Positions 1-7,821 of a stretch of 64,000 nt of DNA are shown here, in pieces. Under the pieces are notes generated by a model. It was given only the letters and a program-made list of their open reading frames with translations, was not told where the DNA came from and searched no databases. Position 1 is the stretch's first letter; each line of letters opens with the position of its first letter. The DNA comes from an uncultured Prevotellaceae bacterium. GTDB lineage: Bacteria > Bacteroidota > Bacteroidia > Bacteroidales > Bacteroidaceae. Where the stretch lies: contig CADASP010000014.1 in assembly GCA_902790625.1 (NCBI GenBank), forward strand, positions 1-64,000, in the 5' to 3' direction. Position numbers and translations under genes: made by a program.

Positions 1-765
1 CACGTTGAGATTGGTGAGGCCGGAGCAGCCAGAGAACATTCCATACATTCTGGTGACATTGGCGGTGTTGAAGCTACTCAGATTGAGAGTGGTAAGGGAG
101 GAGCAATTTCGGAACATATTATCCATGTAGGTGACGCGGCTGGTGTTGAGGTTGGCGATGCCTGTGATGGTGGTGAGCGAACTCATGCCATCGAACCACT
201 TGTAGCAAGTAGTGGGCCGGGCGTTGGCGAAGCTGCTGTTGAAAATTACTTTCGTCACATCCTCTTCTGGCCACCCAGGATTGTTTGTTCCTGTGTTCAG
301 TAAGTAGGTGTTATTGGGTCCCGGATGGCCGTAACTGAACGTGAGCGTCTTGGAGCTGCTGTTATATTCAGCATAGGGCACTGGATCGGGAAAAACCAAG
401 GCGATGCAATCGTAGTTGATCAGAGTTGGAAAGTTGGTAGGCAGTAGTATTAGGGTGTTTGGGTTGATATAGTGTGTCAGGTTATTGGCAGAAGATGTAG
501 TGGTAGGTAGGCTCCATATAATCTGGTTATTAGCTTTTGTATAGGAGAACAGCGTGTTTTGGTTTTGGTCCTTGAAGGTTGTGGTATTGCCCGAAGCCTC
601 AGACGAGAGCACATGATCATAAGCTGTAAGCAGTGTGAGTGCGAAAATGTCGTTGGGATTGAGAGTGCAGCCCTGGCGGATGTTAACTGTGTACGTGTTC
701 GCCGCTTTTGCTCCTCCCAGTGCGGTGACGAGGAGAGCGATGATGAAGAGTAGTCTTGATTTCAT
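1..765 (-). CDS. BspA/DUF285-type surface protein, 3' part cut off by window edge
   Basis: The frame is open from the ATG at 763-765 to base 1, giving the first 255 residues. It starts with a signal peptide (MKSRLLFIIALLVTALGGAKA). An unassigned region follows, and from about residue 185 there are repeats of the type 'MSSLTTITGIANLNTSRVT', 'MFRNCSSLTTLNLSSFNTA', 'MFSGCSGLTNLNV'. These carry the M-F-x-x-C-x-x-L-x-x-L-D/N-L-S-x-F-N-T pattern of BspA-family/DUF285 leucine-rich surface proteins. Members of that family are exported and usually act in adhesion or surface binding. The rest of the protein, including any C-terminal sorting tail, lies outside the window. A promoter lies 28 bp upstream of the start. 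Confidence 0.85.
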   Translation of the reverse strand, partial: MKSRLLFIIALLVTALGGAKAANTYTVNIRQGCTLNPNDIFALTLLTAYDHVLSSEASGNTTTFKDQNQNTLFSYTKANNQIIWSLPTTTSSANNLTHYINPNTLILLPTNFPTLINYDCIALVFPDPVPYAEYNSSSKTLTFSYGHPGPNNTYLLNTGTNNPGWPEEDVTKVIFNSSFANARPTTCYKWFDGMSSLTTITGIANLNTSRVTYMDNMFRNCSSLTTLNLSSFNTANVTRMYGMFSGCSGLTNLNV

Positions 766-792
766 GGTGAAATAGGTTTTTAATTTTGTCTG

Positions 793-824
793 CAAATATA
801 GTAATTATTTCGTTTACTACCAAA
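793..824 (-). promoter_or_regulatory. Bacteroidota-type promoter for the left-edge BspA gene
   Basis: Read on the minus strand, TATATTTG (793-800) fits the -7 consensus TAnnTTTG. A TTTG (821-824) lies 20 bp further upstream, the usual place of the -33 element. The start codon at 765 lies about 28 bp downstream. Confidence 0.7.
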
Positions 825-907
825 TAAATGGCTGGGAAATTGCGACCTACGGTTGAAAAGACGGTGAAAGCGCCAGCAGCACTGCTGTTCGGGCGACAAA
901 TCCGACC

Positions 908-1480
908 GAGGTGAAGCCCCCTCCGGGGCTATTGTTGGTGGGATGCCTATACAGGGGCGTTGCCTATACAGGGGCGTTGCCCCTGCCTATATTCCGTCGC
1001 CCCTCCGGGGCTTCTGTGGGTGGGATGCCTATACAGGGGCGATGCCCCTGCCTATATTCCGTCGCCCCTCCGGGGCTTCTACTTGAACGTGAAAGCCCCG
1101 GAGGGGCGATGGAATACAGGCAGGGGTGCAACCCCTGTTCATTCAGACGAGTGAAAAGCCCCGGAGGGGCGACGGACCATTCTGCCCTATACAGGGGCGT
1201 TGCCCCTGCCTATATTCCGTCGCCCCTCCGGGGCTATTGTGGGTGGGATGCCTATACAGGGGCGATGCCCCTGCCTAGATTCTGTCGCCCCTCCGGGGCT
1301 TCTTTGGGTGGGATGCCTATATCAGGGGCGATGCCTATACAGGGGCGATGCCCCTGCCTATATTCTGTCGCCCCTCCGGGGCTTCTTTGGGTGGGATGCC
1401 TATATCAGGGGCGTTGCCTATACAGGGGCGTTGCCCCTGCCTATATTCCGTCGCCCCTCCGGGGCTTCTGTGGGTGGGAT
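908..1480. repeat. Tandem GC-rich palindromic repeat array (about 65-bp unit)
   Basis: About seven imperfect copies of a roughly 65-bp unit are present. Each combines the palindrome GCCCCTCCGGGGC, a spacer like GGTGGGATGCCTATAC, a second palindrome AGGGGCGATGCCCCT and the string CCTATATTCCGTC. The copy or copies at about 1092-1180 are in the opposite orientation. Copy length varies because a 'CCTATACAGGGGCG' segment is sometimes duplicated. Several frames stay open through it because the unit is repetitive, but the predicted peptides are only the unit translated in different frames, so I call no gene. It resembles REP/BIME-type intergenic elements. Confidence 0.85.
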
Positions 1481-1986
1481 GCTCATACAATTAAAATTTA
1501 TTAAAACGGATGCCTCCCGAAAACGGCTAATGGCCCTCATATTTCGAAAATTTTCCACGAGAAAACTTTTGGCCGAAAATACGCGAATTTTGAGAGGGCT
1601 CGGCAAATGGCTGGCTTTCAGTCGGTTGGCCTTGAAAAACCACAAAATCCCCTTCGCTGGCTGGAAAAAGTCAACGCCGAAAAAAAAATTGGCGTTGCCG
1701 TTTTCTGAAAGGGCGTGCTTGCGGAAACGAAAATCGACCCCAAAATCGTCTAAAATATTGCACAAAACCACCACGACTGTGCAAAATCCGCCTTAAAAGT
1801 CCTTTTTCCCTCGTCCCAAAACCCTGCACAAACCGCCGGAAGTGTGCATCTCCCGTTCCAGAATGAAATTTTTTTTTGTAAGAATTCGGGAATTTCCATT
1901 TCACATCCCTTCACAATTTCTCTCCTGTCTTAAATGGAAATTAACCATTCGAACCACACGGCTGGATTCCGACCCAGCGTGGTTAT
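1481..1986. other. Non-coding stretch, no gene recognised
   Basis: Overlapping open frames exist on both strands, but none has a recognisable domain, a convincing start or a promoter. Two small hairpins with TGCACA...TGTGCA arms occur at about 1759-1784 and 1825-1848. A 'CGGTTGAAAAGACGG' motif just before the GC-rich array (852-866) recurs elsewhere in the window. Confidence 0.5.
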
Positions 1987-2117
1987 GCTTCGCGTCTTTC
2001 AAAAAACCAAATAGAACACGATTTGATTGATAATCAAATCTTCTAAGACAAAATCAAACATGTTTTTGTTGGTTTTATTTTGTTTTATTTTGTTTTTTAA
2101 AAGACCGCTCTGCGGTA
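1987..2117 (+). repeat. Dispersed ~130-bp repeat, copy A
   Basis: This segment runs from GCTTCGCGTCTTTC through the palindrome GATTTGAT-TGAT-AATCAAATC and a run of 'GTTTTATTTTG' to AAAGACCGCTCTGCGGTA. A clearly homologous copy lies in reverse orientation at 28728-28848, with the same order of motifs, an internal palindrome and only a few small length differences. No coding potential was found. Confidence 0.8.
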
Positions 2118-2344
2118 GTTTTTTTGAGAAACGAATTTTCATCATTCATTTTAATTTTGGCCACGAATGTGGCCTATTTAATTCTAATAATGAGTAAACT
2201 TGAAATAAGATGTCTTTTCAACCGCAATTCGTTTCATTCGTTTTATTCGTTGTTAAATAAACGTCCACTTCGTTGTTAATCGCTGTTGCCTCTTGCGTTT
2301 TGTGCCTCCTTTTGCCTCGAAACGAAAGAAAAGTGGTGTAACCC

Positions 2345-2375
2345 TTTGCATTTCGCTTGTTTTTTCGTACCTTTG
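2345..2375 (+). promoter_or_regulatory. Promoter of the HAD phosphatase gene
   Basis: TTTG at 2345-2348, a 19-bp spacer, then TACCTTTG at 2368-2375: an excellent match to the Bacteroidota housekeeping promoter. Transcription should begin near 2382, only about 14-17 nt before the ATG pair at 2396/2399. This supports those codons over the upstream in-frame TTG (2357), which overlaps the promoter. Confidence 0.8.
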
Positions 2376-2395
2376 CGGCCAAAATGAGAAGAGAG

Positions 2396-3034
2396 ATGAT
2401 GAAGGCAGCCCTTTTCGACCTCGACGGTGTGGTGTTCGACACTGAGCCGCAATACAGCGTGTTCTGGGGCGAGCAGTGCCGTTTGTACCATCCTGAGCAC
2501 CCCGGGCTGGAGAACGAAATCAAAGGCTCCACGCTCGACCAGATATTCGACATGGCCTGGACGGGTCCGCTGGAGGCCGAGCGTGAGCGCGTGGTGGAAC
2601 GTCTGAACGCTTTTGAGGCGCAGATGCGACTCGACTATGTGCCGGGCTTCCTGCCCTTCGTGGCCGACCTGCGCCAGCATGGCGTGAAGACGGCCGTGGT
2701 GACCAGCTCGAACCGCCAGAAGATGGCGAATGTGTATAGAAAGCACCCTGAGTTTGAGTCGCTCTTCGATGCCATCCTCACCAGCGAGGACTTTGCCGAG
2801 AGCAAGCCCTCGCCCGACTGCTATCTGCGGGCGGCGCGGCGCTTGGAGGTGCCCGTCGACCAATGCGTGGTGTTTGAGGACAGCATCAACGGGCTGCGCT
2901 CGGCCTGTGCCGCCCAGATGAGGGTGGTGGGGCTGCTCACCACCAATCCCATCGAGAAGGTGCGCGAGCTGAGCCACATGCAAATTGCCAACTATGAGGG
3001 AGTTAGGAGTTTGGAGTTAGGAGTTAGGAGTTAG
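2396..3034 (+). CDS. HAD superfamily phosphatase (beta-phosphoglucomutase/phosphatase-like)
   Basis: The predicted protein is a 212-residue cytoplasmic hydrolase. Motif I is FDLDG (Asp8 nucleophile, Asp10 acid/base), motif II is in VVTSSN, motif III Lys is in SKPSPDCY, and motif IV is FEDSINGL. An alpha-helical cap lies between motifs I and II. This is the layout of HAD subfamily IA enzymes that act on small phosphosugars or related phosphate esters; the substrate cannot be read from the sequence. The last 11 residues (EGVRSLELGVRS region) are encoded by the GGAGTTA heptamer array that follows, so the native C-terminus has been replaced or extended by repeat DNA. The start is ATG 2396 or 2399, just downstream of a strong promoter. 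Confidence 0.9.
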   Translation: MMKAALFDLDGVVFDTEPQYSVFWGEQCRLYHPEHPGLENEIKGSTLDQIFDMAWTGPLEAERERVVERLNAFEAQMRLDYVPGFLPFVADLRQHGVKTAVVTSSNRQKMANVYRKHPEFESLFDAILTSEDFAESKPSPDCYLRAARRLEVPVDQCVVFEDSINGLRSACAAQMRVVGLLTTNPIEKVRELSHMQIANYEGVRSLELGVRS

Positions 3035-3235
3035 GAGTTAGAAGTTTGGAGTTAGAAGTTTGGAGTTAAGAGTTAGGAGTTAGGAGTGAGAGGAAAGATT
3101 GCGGTAGTCGCTCAGTCCGAAGTGATGCTTTCACAAGGCGTAGCGACTGAAAGAAATTCTTCATTCTTCATTCTTCACTCTTCATTAAAAAAAATTCTTC
3201 ACTCTTCACTTAAAAAGATTCTTCACTTAAAAAGA
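3001..3235. repeat. 7-bp tandem repeat arrays (GGAGTTA, then ATTCTTC)
   Basis: Bases about 3001-3090 are copies of GGAGTTA and one-base variants (GGAGTTT, GGAGTTAA, GAAGTTT). After a short unique stretch, about 3158-3235 consists of ATTCTTC/ACTCTTC copies. The 5' end of the first array is translated as the tail of the HAD protein. Confidence 0.9.
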
Positions 3236-3257
3236 TTCGTAATTTATAATTAAAGAA

Positions 3258-4079
3258 ATGTCAGGATATTTAGTGAGCGACGAGCGCAAGGTGACCACCC
3301 GCCGCTTTATCGAAATGAAACAGAAGGGAGAGAAAATCTCCATGCTCACCAGCTATGACTTCACCACGGCTGGCATCGTTGACCGTGCCGGCATCGACGG
3401 CATCTTGATAGGCGACTCGGCCTCGAACGTGATGGTGGGCAACGCCACCACGCTGCCCATGACCGTCGACCAGATGATTTATCACGCCCGTGCCGTGGTG
3501 AACGGCGTGAAGCGCGCCCTCGTGGTGTGCGACATGCCCTTCGGCTCGTATCAGACCGGCCGCCACGACGGAGTACAAAACGCTATTCGCATCATGAAGG
3601 AGAGCGGTTGCGATGCCCTGAAGCTGGAGGGTGGCGTGGAAATCCTGGACACGGTGAAGGCCATCCTCGACGCTGGCATCCCCGTGATGGCTCATCTGGG
3701 GCTGACGCCACAGAGCATCAACAAGTTTGGCACCTATGCCGTGCGCGCCAAGGAGGAGAAGGAGGCTCAGAAGCTGCTCAGCGATGCCCAGGCCCTGGCA
3801 GAGGCGGGCTGCTTCGCCGTGACGCTGGAGAAGGTGCCCGCCGCACTGGCCGAGCAGGTGACGCGCGAGATTGGCGTGCCCACCATCGGCATCGGTGCCG
3901 GTGGCCATTGCGACGGACAGATACTGGTGGTGGCCGACATGTTGGGACTGACGCAAGGGTTCTCGCCCCGCTTCCTGCGCCGCTATGCCGACCTGGCCAC
4001 GGTGATGACCGATGCCATCGGACAGTATGTCACCGACGTGAAGAGCGGTGACTTCCCCAACGAAAAAGAGTCGTATTGA
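3258..4079 (+). CDS. panB: 3-methyl-2-oxobutanoate hydroxymethyltransferase (PanB)
   Basis: This 273-residue cytoplasmic enzyme has the usual length for PanB. It transfers a hydroxymethyl group from 5,10-methylene-tetrahydrofolate to 2-oxoisovalerate, forming ketopantoate, the first committed step of pantothenate/CoA synthesis. The TIM-barrel signatures are all present: metal-binding Asp in LIGDSASN (Asp53) and VCDMPFGSY (Asp92), the substrate Lys in ALKLEGG (Lys123), and the catalytic Glu in VTLEKVP (Glu191), followed by [12 protein letters not shown]. The gene stands alone between repeat arrays; no panC or panD is visible. It has no TAnnTTTG box directly upstream, so its promoter is uncertain. 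Confidence 0.97.
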   Translation: MSGYLVSDERKVTTRRFIEMKQKGEKISMLTSYDFTTAGIVDRAGIDGILIGDSASNVMVGNATTLPMTVDQMIYHARAVVNGVKRALVVCDMPFGSYQTGRHDGVQNAIRIMKESGCDALKLEGGVEILDTVKAILDAGIPVMAHLGLTPQSINKFGTYAVRAKEEKEAQKLLSDAQALAEAGCFAVTLEKVPAALAEQVTREIGVPTIGIGAGGHCDGQILVVADMLGLTQGFSPRFLRRYADLATVMTDAIGQYVTDVKSGDFPNEKESY

Positions 4080-4080
4080 C

Positions 4081-4312
4081 TCTGAGGGTTGAAGGTTGAG
4101 GGTTGAAGGAGGAGGGAGGAGGGTGGAGGGTGGAAGGAGGATAGTTAATGGTTGGAATAATGTGGAATAACAAACGGAGTTGAAACAGCAGAACTATTCT
4201 CCTTTAACCCTCCACCCTCCACCCTCCCACCTCCACCTTCCACCCTCCCACCTCCACCCTCCCACCTCCACCCTCCCACCTCCACCCTCCCACCTCCACC
4301 CTCCACCCTAAA
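4081..4312. repeat. 7-bp tandem repeat arrays flanking a short unique core
   Basis: Bases 4081-4145 are heptamers of the series GGTTGAG, GGTTGAA, GGAGGAG, GGTGGAG, GGTGGAA. About 55 bp of unique DNA follows, then 4200-4312 has the complementary-type units CCACCCT/CCCACCT. The two halves are purine-rich and pyrimidine-rich on the same strand and could pair as a large imperfect hairpin. Confidence 0.85.
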
Positions 4313-4335
4313 GTGAAACATACAAAACGAAAATA

Positions 4336-5085
4336 ATGGAAAAAGTAGGAAGATACGAGTTTATGGCCGAGCCCTTCCACTGCGACTTCAGTGGGCGGCT
4401 GTTCATGGGCCATCTGGGCAACCATCTGCTCAACGCCGCCGATTTCCACAGCACCCATCGCGGCTTTGGCATGAAGTATCTGATGAGCATCCAGCGCTCG
4501 TGGGTGCTCTCGCGCCTGGCCATCGAGATGCAGGAGATGCCTTGCCAGTACGACCGCTTCGTGGTGGAGACATGGGTGGAGAGCGCCATGCGATTCTTTA
4601 CCAGCCGCAACTTCCGCGTCAGCTCCATCGATGGGCAGAAGGTGTATGGCTATGGCCGCAGCATCTGGGCGATGATCGACACCGAGACGCGGCAGCCCAC
4701 CGACATCTTCAGCATCGACGACGGAGCCATCAACCAATGGATTGAGCGCGACCGCGAGTGCCCCATCGCCAAGGGAGGGCGCGTGAGAGTGGGCGACCAG
4801 GCAGAGCACTTGCGAACCATCGACACCTTTTATAATGATGTGGACATCAACGGCCATGTGAACTCGGTGAAGTATATCGAGCATGTGCTCGACTTGTGGC
4901 CCTTAGACTGGTATCGCCAGCATGTGGTGGGTCGCTTCGAGATAGCCTACGTGGCCGAGGCGCATGCCGGCGACCAGCTGTCGTTCAGCCGCCAGATGGA
5001 CGCCGACGGCACAGCCTGCGTGCGCATCGCCAAGACGGGCGACGTGGAGGTGGCCAGGGCGGCAGTGCGCTTCGCAGCGAGTTAA
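4336..5085 (+). CDS. Acyl-ACP thioesterase (FatA/FatB-like)
   Basis: The 249-residue double-hotdog protein matches bacterial acyl-ACP thioesterases (Acyl-ACP_TE family), which hydrolyse acyl-ACP to release free fatty acid in the cytoplasm. The N-terminal hotdog covers about residues 1-130 (hallmarks MKYLMSIQRSWVLSRL and RFFTSRNFRV). The C-terminal hotdog carries the catalytic segment NDVDINGHVNSVKYIEHVLD, with Asp170, Asn172 and His174 and the N-x-H-V-N-S-x-x-Y signature of the family. Length is normal for bacterial members. The TAA stop is followed immediately by a palindromic element. Chain-length preference cannot be read from sequence. Confidence 0.9.
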   Translation: MEKVGRYEFMAEPFHCDFSGRLFMGHLGNHLLNAADFHSTHRGFGMKYLMSIQRSWVLSRLAIEMQEMPCQYDRFVVETWVESAMRFFTSRNFRVSSIDGQKVYGYGRSIWAMIDTETRQPTDIFSIDDGAINQWIERDRECPIAKGGRVRVGDQAEHLRTIDTFYNDVDINGHVNSVKYIEHVLDLWPLDWYRQHVVGRFEIAYVAEAHAGDQLSFSRQMDADGTACVRIAKTGDVEVARAAVRFAAS

Positions 5086-5173
5086 GCCCCCCCTACTGCC
5101 CCCGAGGGGGCTTCTATAGTTTTGCTATCAGACGAAGGGCCTATAGTAGCCCCCTCGGGGGCTGAAGGGGGGC
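5086..5173. repeat. CCCC/GGGG palindromic element after the thioesterase gene
   Basis: The arms CCCCCTACTGCCCCCGAGGG...CTTCTATAG and CTATAGTAGCCCCCTCGGGG...GGGGGG pair over about 30 bp around a loop near 5119-5140. It starts at the base after the thioesterase stop codon. Composition and architecture match the elements at 16953-17117 and on both sides of the DUF559 gene (57307-57337, 57747-57777). It may also slow or end transcription, but there is no T-run. Confidence 0.8.
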
Positions 5174-5218
5174 TTATTCTTCATTCTTCATTCTTCATTC
5201 TTCATTAAAAAATAGATT

Positions 5219-6316
5219 ATGAAAACAACAACAAAACGATTGGCTGCCGTTGGCATGGCTGTGGCAGCGATGATTTTCGGCGGAGCCACGGTGGCCGACG
5301 CACAGCAGATGGTGGCATTCGAGGTGAACGGCAAGGCACCGGCCAGCCTGAAGAAAGTGTATCTGATTGACGTGGCAGCCCGCAATGCCGTCATCGACAG
5401 CGCCAGCGTGACGGCGGGGGCGTTCAAGCTGGGCGGAAACATCCAAAAGAACATCGTGCTGGGCGTGAGCGATGGCTCGTTCACGGCACTCTTCATCAAC
5501 GATGGCACGCCCATACAGATAGATATGGCCGACTACAAGCTGAAAGGCTCGGCACAGAACGAGAAGCTGAACGCCTACTACCGCGAGCTGACACCCATCG
5601 ACATGCAGTTGGCCGACATCCTCGGCAAAGCCCGCAGCCGCCAGCTGACCAAGGAGCAGATGGACTCCATTGGCAACGTCTACGTGGCACTGAGCGAGAA
5701 GAAGAACGCACGGCTGAAGGAGATTGTGCTGCAGAATGCCGACAACATGATTCCCGCCGCCTTCGTAGGCAACATGGCCTACAGCCTGGGCTACGATGAG
5801 CTGAAGCAAATATGCAATCCCCAAAACGCCTACTACAACCATCCCTCGATGGAGCAGCCCAAGCGTCTGTTCGCAGGGTTGGAGAAGCGCGCCCCCGGCA
5901 AGATGTTCACCGACATGACCATCCCCGACATGGATGGGAAAGAGCATAAGCTGAGCGAGTGGATAGGCAAGGGGCAGTATGTGATGATTGACTTCTGGGC
6001 TGCCTGGTGCGGTCCCTGCCGTCAGGAGATGCCCAACGTGGTGGCCAACTATGGCAAGTATCACGACAAGGGCTTCGAGATCATCGGCATATCCTTCGAC
6101 CGCACCGCCGACGCTTGGAAGGCTGCCGTGAAGCAGATGGGCATGACGTGGCCGCAGCTCAGCGACCTGCGCTATTGGCAGTCGGCAGCTGCCGGCGTCT
6201 ACGGCATCAGCGCCATACCCGCCAGCATCCTCTTCGACGGAAGCGGAAAGATCGTGGCCACCGACCTGCGAGGCCCGCAGCTGGGCGAAAAGCTCAAGGA
6301 GATATACGGATTCTGA
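5219..6316 (+). CDS. Exported TlpA-family thiol-disulfide oxidoreductase with DUF4369 domain
   Basis: The protein has 365 residues. A signal peptide (about residues 1-28, ending ADA-QQ) is followed by an N-terminal beta-rich DUF4369-type domain (about 30-125), a helical linker, and a C-terminal thioredoxin fold (about 228-365) with the redox motif WCGPC (Cys264, Cys267) and a cis-Pro loop (SAIPAS). This domain order is typical of periplasmic or cell-envelope thioredoxin-like proteins of Bacteroidota, which are thought to keep exported proteins reduced or move electrons; the partner is unknown. It lies 26 bp upstream of pepC, so the two are probably co-transcribed. Confidence 0.9.
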   Translation: MKTTTKRLAAVGMAVAAMIFGGATVADAQQMVAFEVNGKAPASLKKVYLIDVAARNAVIDSASVTAGAFKLGGNIQKNIVLGVSDGSFTALFINDGTPIQIDMADYKLKGSAQNEKLNAYYRELTPIDMQLADILGKARSRQLTKEQMDSIGNVYVALSEKKNARLKEIVLQNADNMIPAAFVGNMAYSLGYDELKQICNPQNAYYNHPSMEQPKRLFAGLEKRAPGKMFTDMTIPDMDGKEHKLSEWIGKGQYVMIDFWAAWCGPCRQEMPNVVANYGKYHDKGFEIIGISFDRTADAWKAAVKQMGMTWPQLSDLRYWQSAAAGVYGISAIPASILFDGSGKIVATDLRGPQLGEKLKEIYGF

Positions 6317-6342
6317 TTCATCTACACAAAAACTGACATGCT

Positions 6343-7740
6343 ATGAGACCTTTATTCATCATCATCGCAACAGCCCTGTCGCTCTCGGCAACGGCTCAGC
6401 GCAGCGGAGGCATCAGCACAAAGATGCTGGCCGACATACAGAAAGAGAACAAGTTGGAAGCCAGCGACCGGGCGCTGGTGAACGCCATCGCCGCCAACGC
6501 CATCGACAACCTGGCCTCGAACCACCAGAACGCTGGCCGCTTCGACACCCACTTCAGCATTGAGACACGCAAGCAGAGCATCACCGACCAGAAGTCGAGT
6601 GGGCGCTGCTGGATGTTCAGTGGGCTGAACGTGCTCCGTGCCGACTTCAACCTGCGCACCGACTCGCTCTATACCGATTTCTCGCAGGCCTACCTGTTCT
6701 TCTGGGACCAGCTGGAGAAGGCCAACCTGATGCTGCAAGGCTGCATCGACAATGGCATGAAGCCCATCGACGACCAGCGCGTGCAGTTCTTCTTCCACTC
6801 GCCCATCGGCGATGGCGGCACCTTCTGCGGCGTGGCCGACCTGGCCGACAAGTATGGCTTGGTGCCCGCCGACGTGATGCCCGAAACATTCTCCTCAGAC
6901 AATACGTCGAAGGCACGTCAGCTCATCTCCTCGAAGCTGCGCGAATACGGACTGCAGTTGCGCGAGATGGTGCAGAAAGGCAAGAAGACGGCCGCTCTGG
7001 AGAAGGCCAAGACACGCATGCTCAGCCAAATCTACCACATGCTGCAGCTCATCATCGGCACACCGCCCGAGCATTTCACCTATGCCTTCCGCAATGCCAA
7101 GGGCGAGCAGGTGGGCGAGCCTCGCGAGTTCACACCCATGTCGTTCTATCAGGAGGTGATGGACGGCAAGAAGCTCAACGGAACTTTTATTATGGTGATG
7201 AACGACCCACGACGCGACTACTACAAGACCTACGAGGTGGAGCTGGACCGCCATACGCAGGACGGACAAAACTGGAAGTATGTGAACCTGCCCATGGACG
7301 ACATCGAGCAGATGGCCATCAGCACGCTGAAGGCGGGGCACAAGCTCTACAGCTCGTACGACGTGGGAAAGATGCTCGACCGCAAGCGCGGCTATGCCGA
7401 CACCGAGAACTTCGACTATGCCTCGCTCTTCAAGACCACATTCCCCATGAGCAAGGCCGAGCGCATCAGCACCTTCGACAGCGGCTCCACGCATGCCATG
7501 ACGCTCACCGCCGTAGACATAGACAAGCAGGGGAAGGCCGTGAAGTGGAAGGTGGAGAACTCGTGGGGAGCCGACTGGGGTCAGAAGGGCTGCCTCATCA
7601 TGACCGACCGTTGGCTGCGCGAATATATGTTCCGCTTGGTGGTGCCCATCGACTATGTGCCCCAGAAGGTGATGCAGGCGTGGCAGACACCGCCCGTGAT
7701 GGTGATGCCCGAAGACCCGCTCTTCCTGCCGGATGAGTGA
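6343..7740 (+). CDS. Aminopeptidase C / bleomycin-hydrolase-like C1 peptidase, exported
   Basis: This 465-residue cysteine peptidase of the PepC/bleomycin hydrolase family begins with a signal peptide (MRPLFIIIATALSLSATA). The papain-type catalytic residues are intact: Gln83 and Cys89 in DQKSSGRCWMFSGLN, His384 in GSTHAMTL and Asn406 in VENSWGADWG. Lactobacillus PepC is cytoplasmic, whereas Bacteroidota homologues commonly carry an export signal, as seen here. It probably trims peptides from the N-terminus in the periplasm. The gene follows the thioredoxin-like gene after 26 bp, which may supply reducing power to the active-site Cys (inference). Confidence 0.93.
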   Translation: MRPLFIIIATALSLSATAQRSGGISTKMLADIQKENKLEASDRALVNAIAANAIDNLASNHQNAGRFDTHFSIETRKQSITDQKSSGRCWMFSGLNVLRADFNLRTDSLYTDFSQAYLFFWDQLEKANLMLQGCIDNGMKPIDDQRVQFFFHSPIGDGGTFCGVADLADKYGLVPADVMPETFSSDNTSKARQLISSKLREYGLQLREMVQKGKKTAALEKAKTRMLSQIYHMLQLIIGTPPEHFTYAFRNAKGEQVGEPREFTPMSFYQEVMDGKKLNGTFIMVMNDPRRDYYKTYEVELDRHTQDGQNWKYVNLPMDDIEQMAISTLKAGHKLYSSYDVGKMLDRKRGYADTENFDYASLFKTTFPMSKAERISTFDSGSTHAMTLTAVDIDKQGKAVKWKVENSWGADWGQKGCLIMTDRWLREYMFRLVVPIDYVPQKVMQAWQTPPVMVMPEDPLFLPDE

Positions 7741-7802
7741 GGAGTTAGGAGTGAGGAGTTAGGAGTGAGGAGTTAGGAGTGAGGAGTTAGGAGTTAGGAG
7801 TT
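7738..7802. repeat. 7-bp tandem repeat array GGAGTTA/GGAGTGA
   Basis: Eight to nine copies alternate between GGAGTTA and GGAGTGA, starting directly at the pepC stop codon and ending about 20 bp before the glycogen synthase start. Confidence 0.9.
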
Positions 7803-7821
7803 TTGAATAAACTATATAATA

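Noticed and set aside
908..1480. CRISPR array
   Set aside because: The spacers are themselves repetitive, unit lengths vary, one unit is inverted and no cas gene is present.
911..1796. Two ~200-residue open frames through the GC-rich array
   Set aside because: They translate the tandem unit in different frames (PPGLL/GCLYRG-like repeats), have no domain or promoter, and coexist with other open frames.
1418..1904. Small overlapping frames on both strands between the array and copy A
   Set aside because: No recognisable domain, start signal or promoter, and the frames overlap each other on opposite strands.
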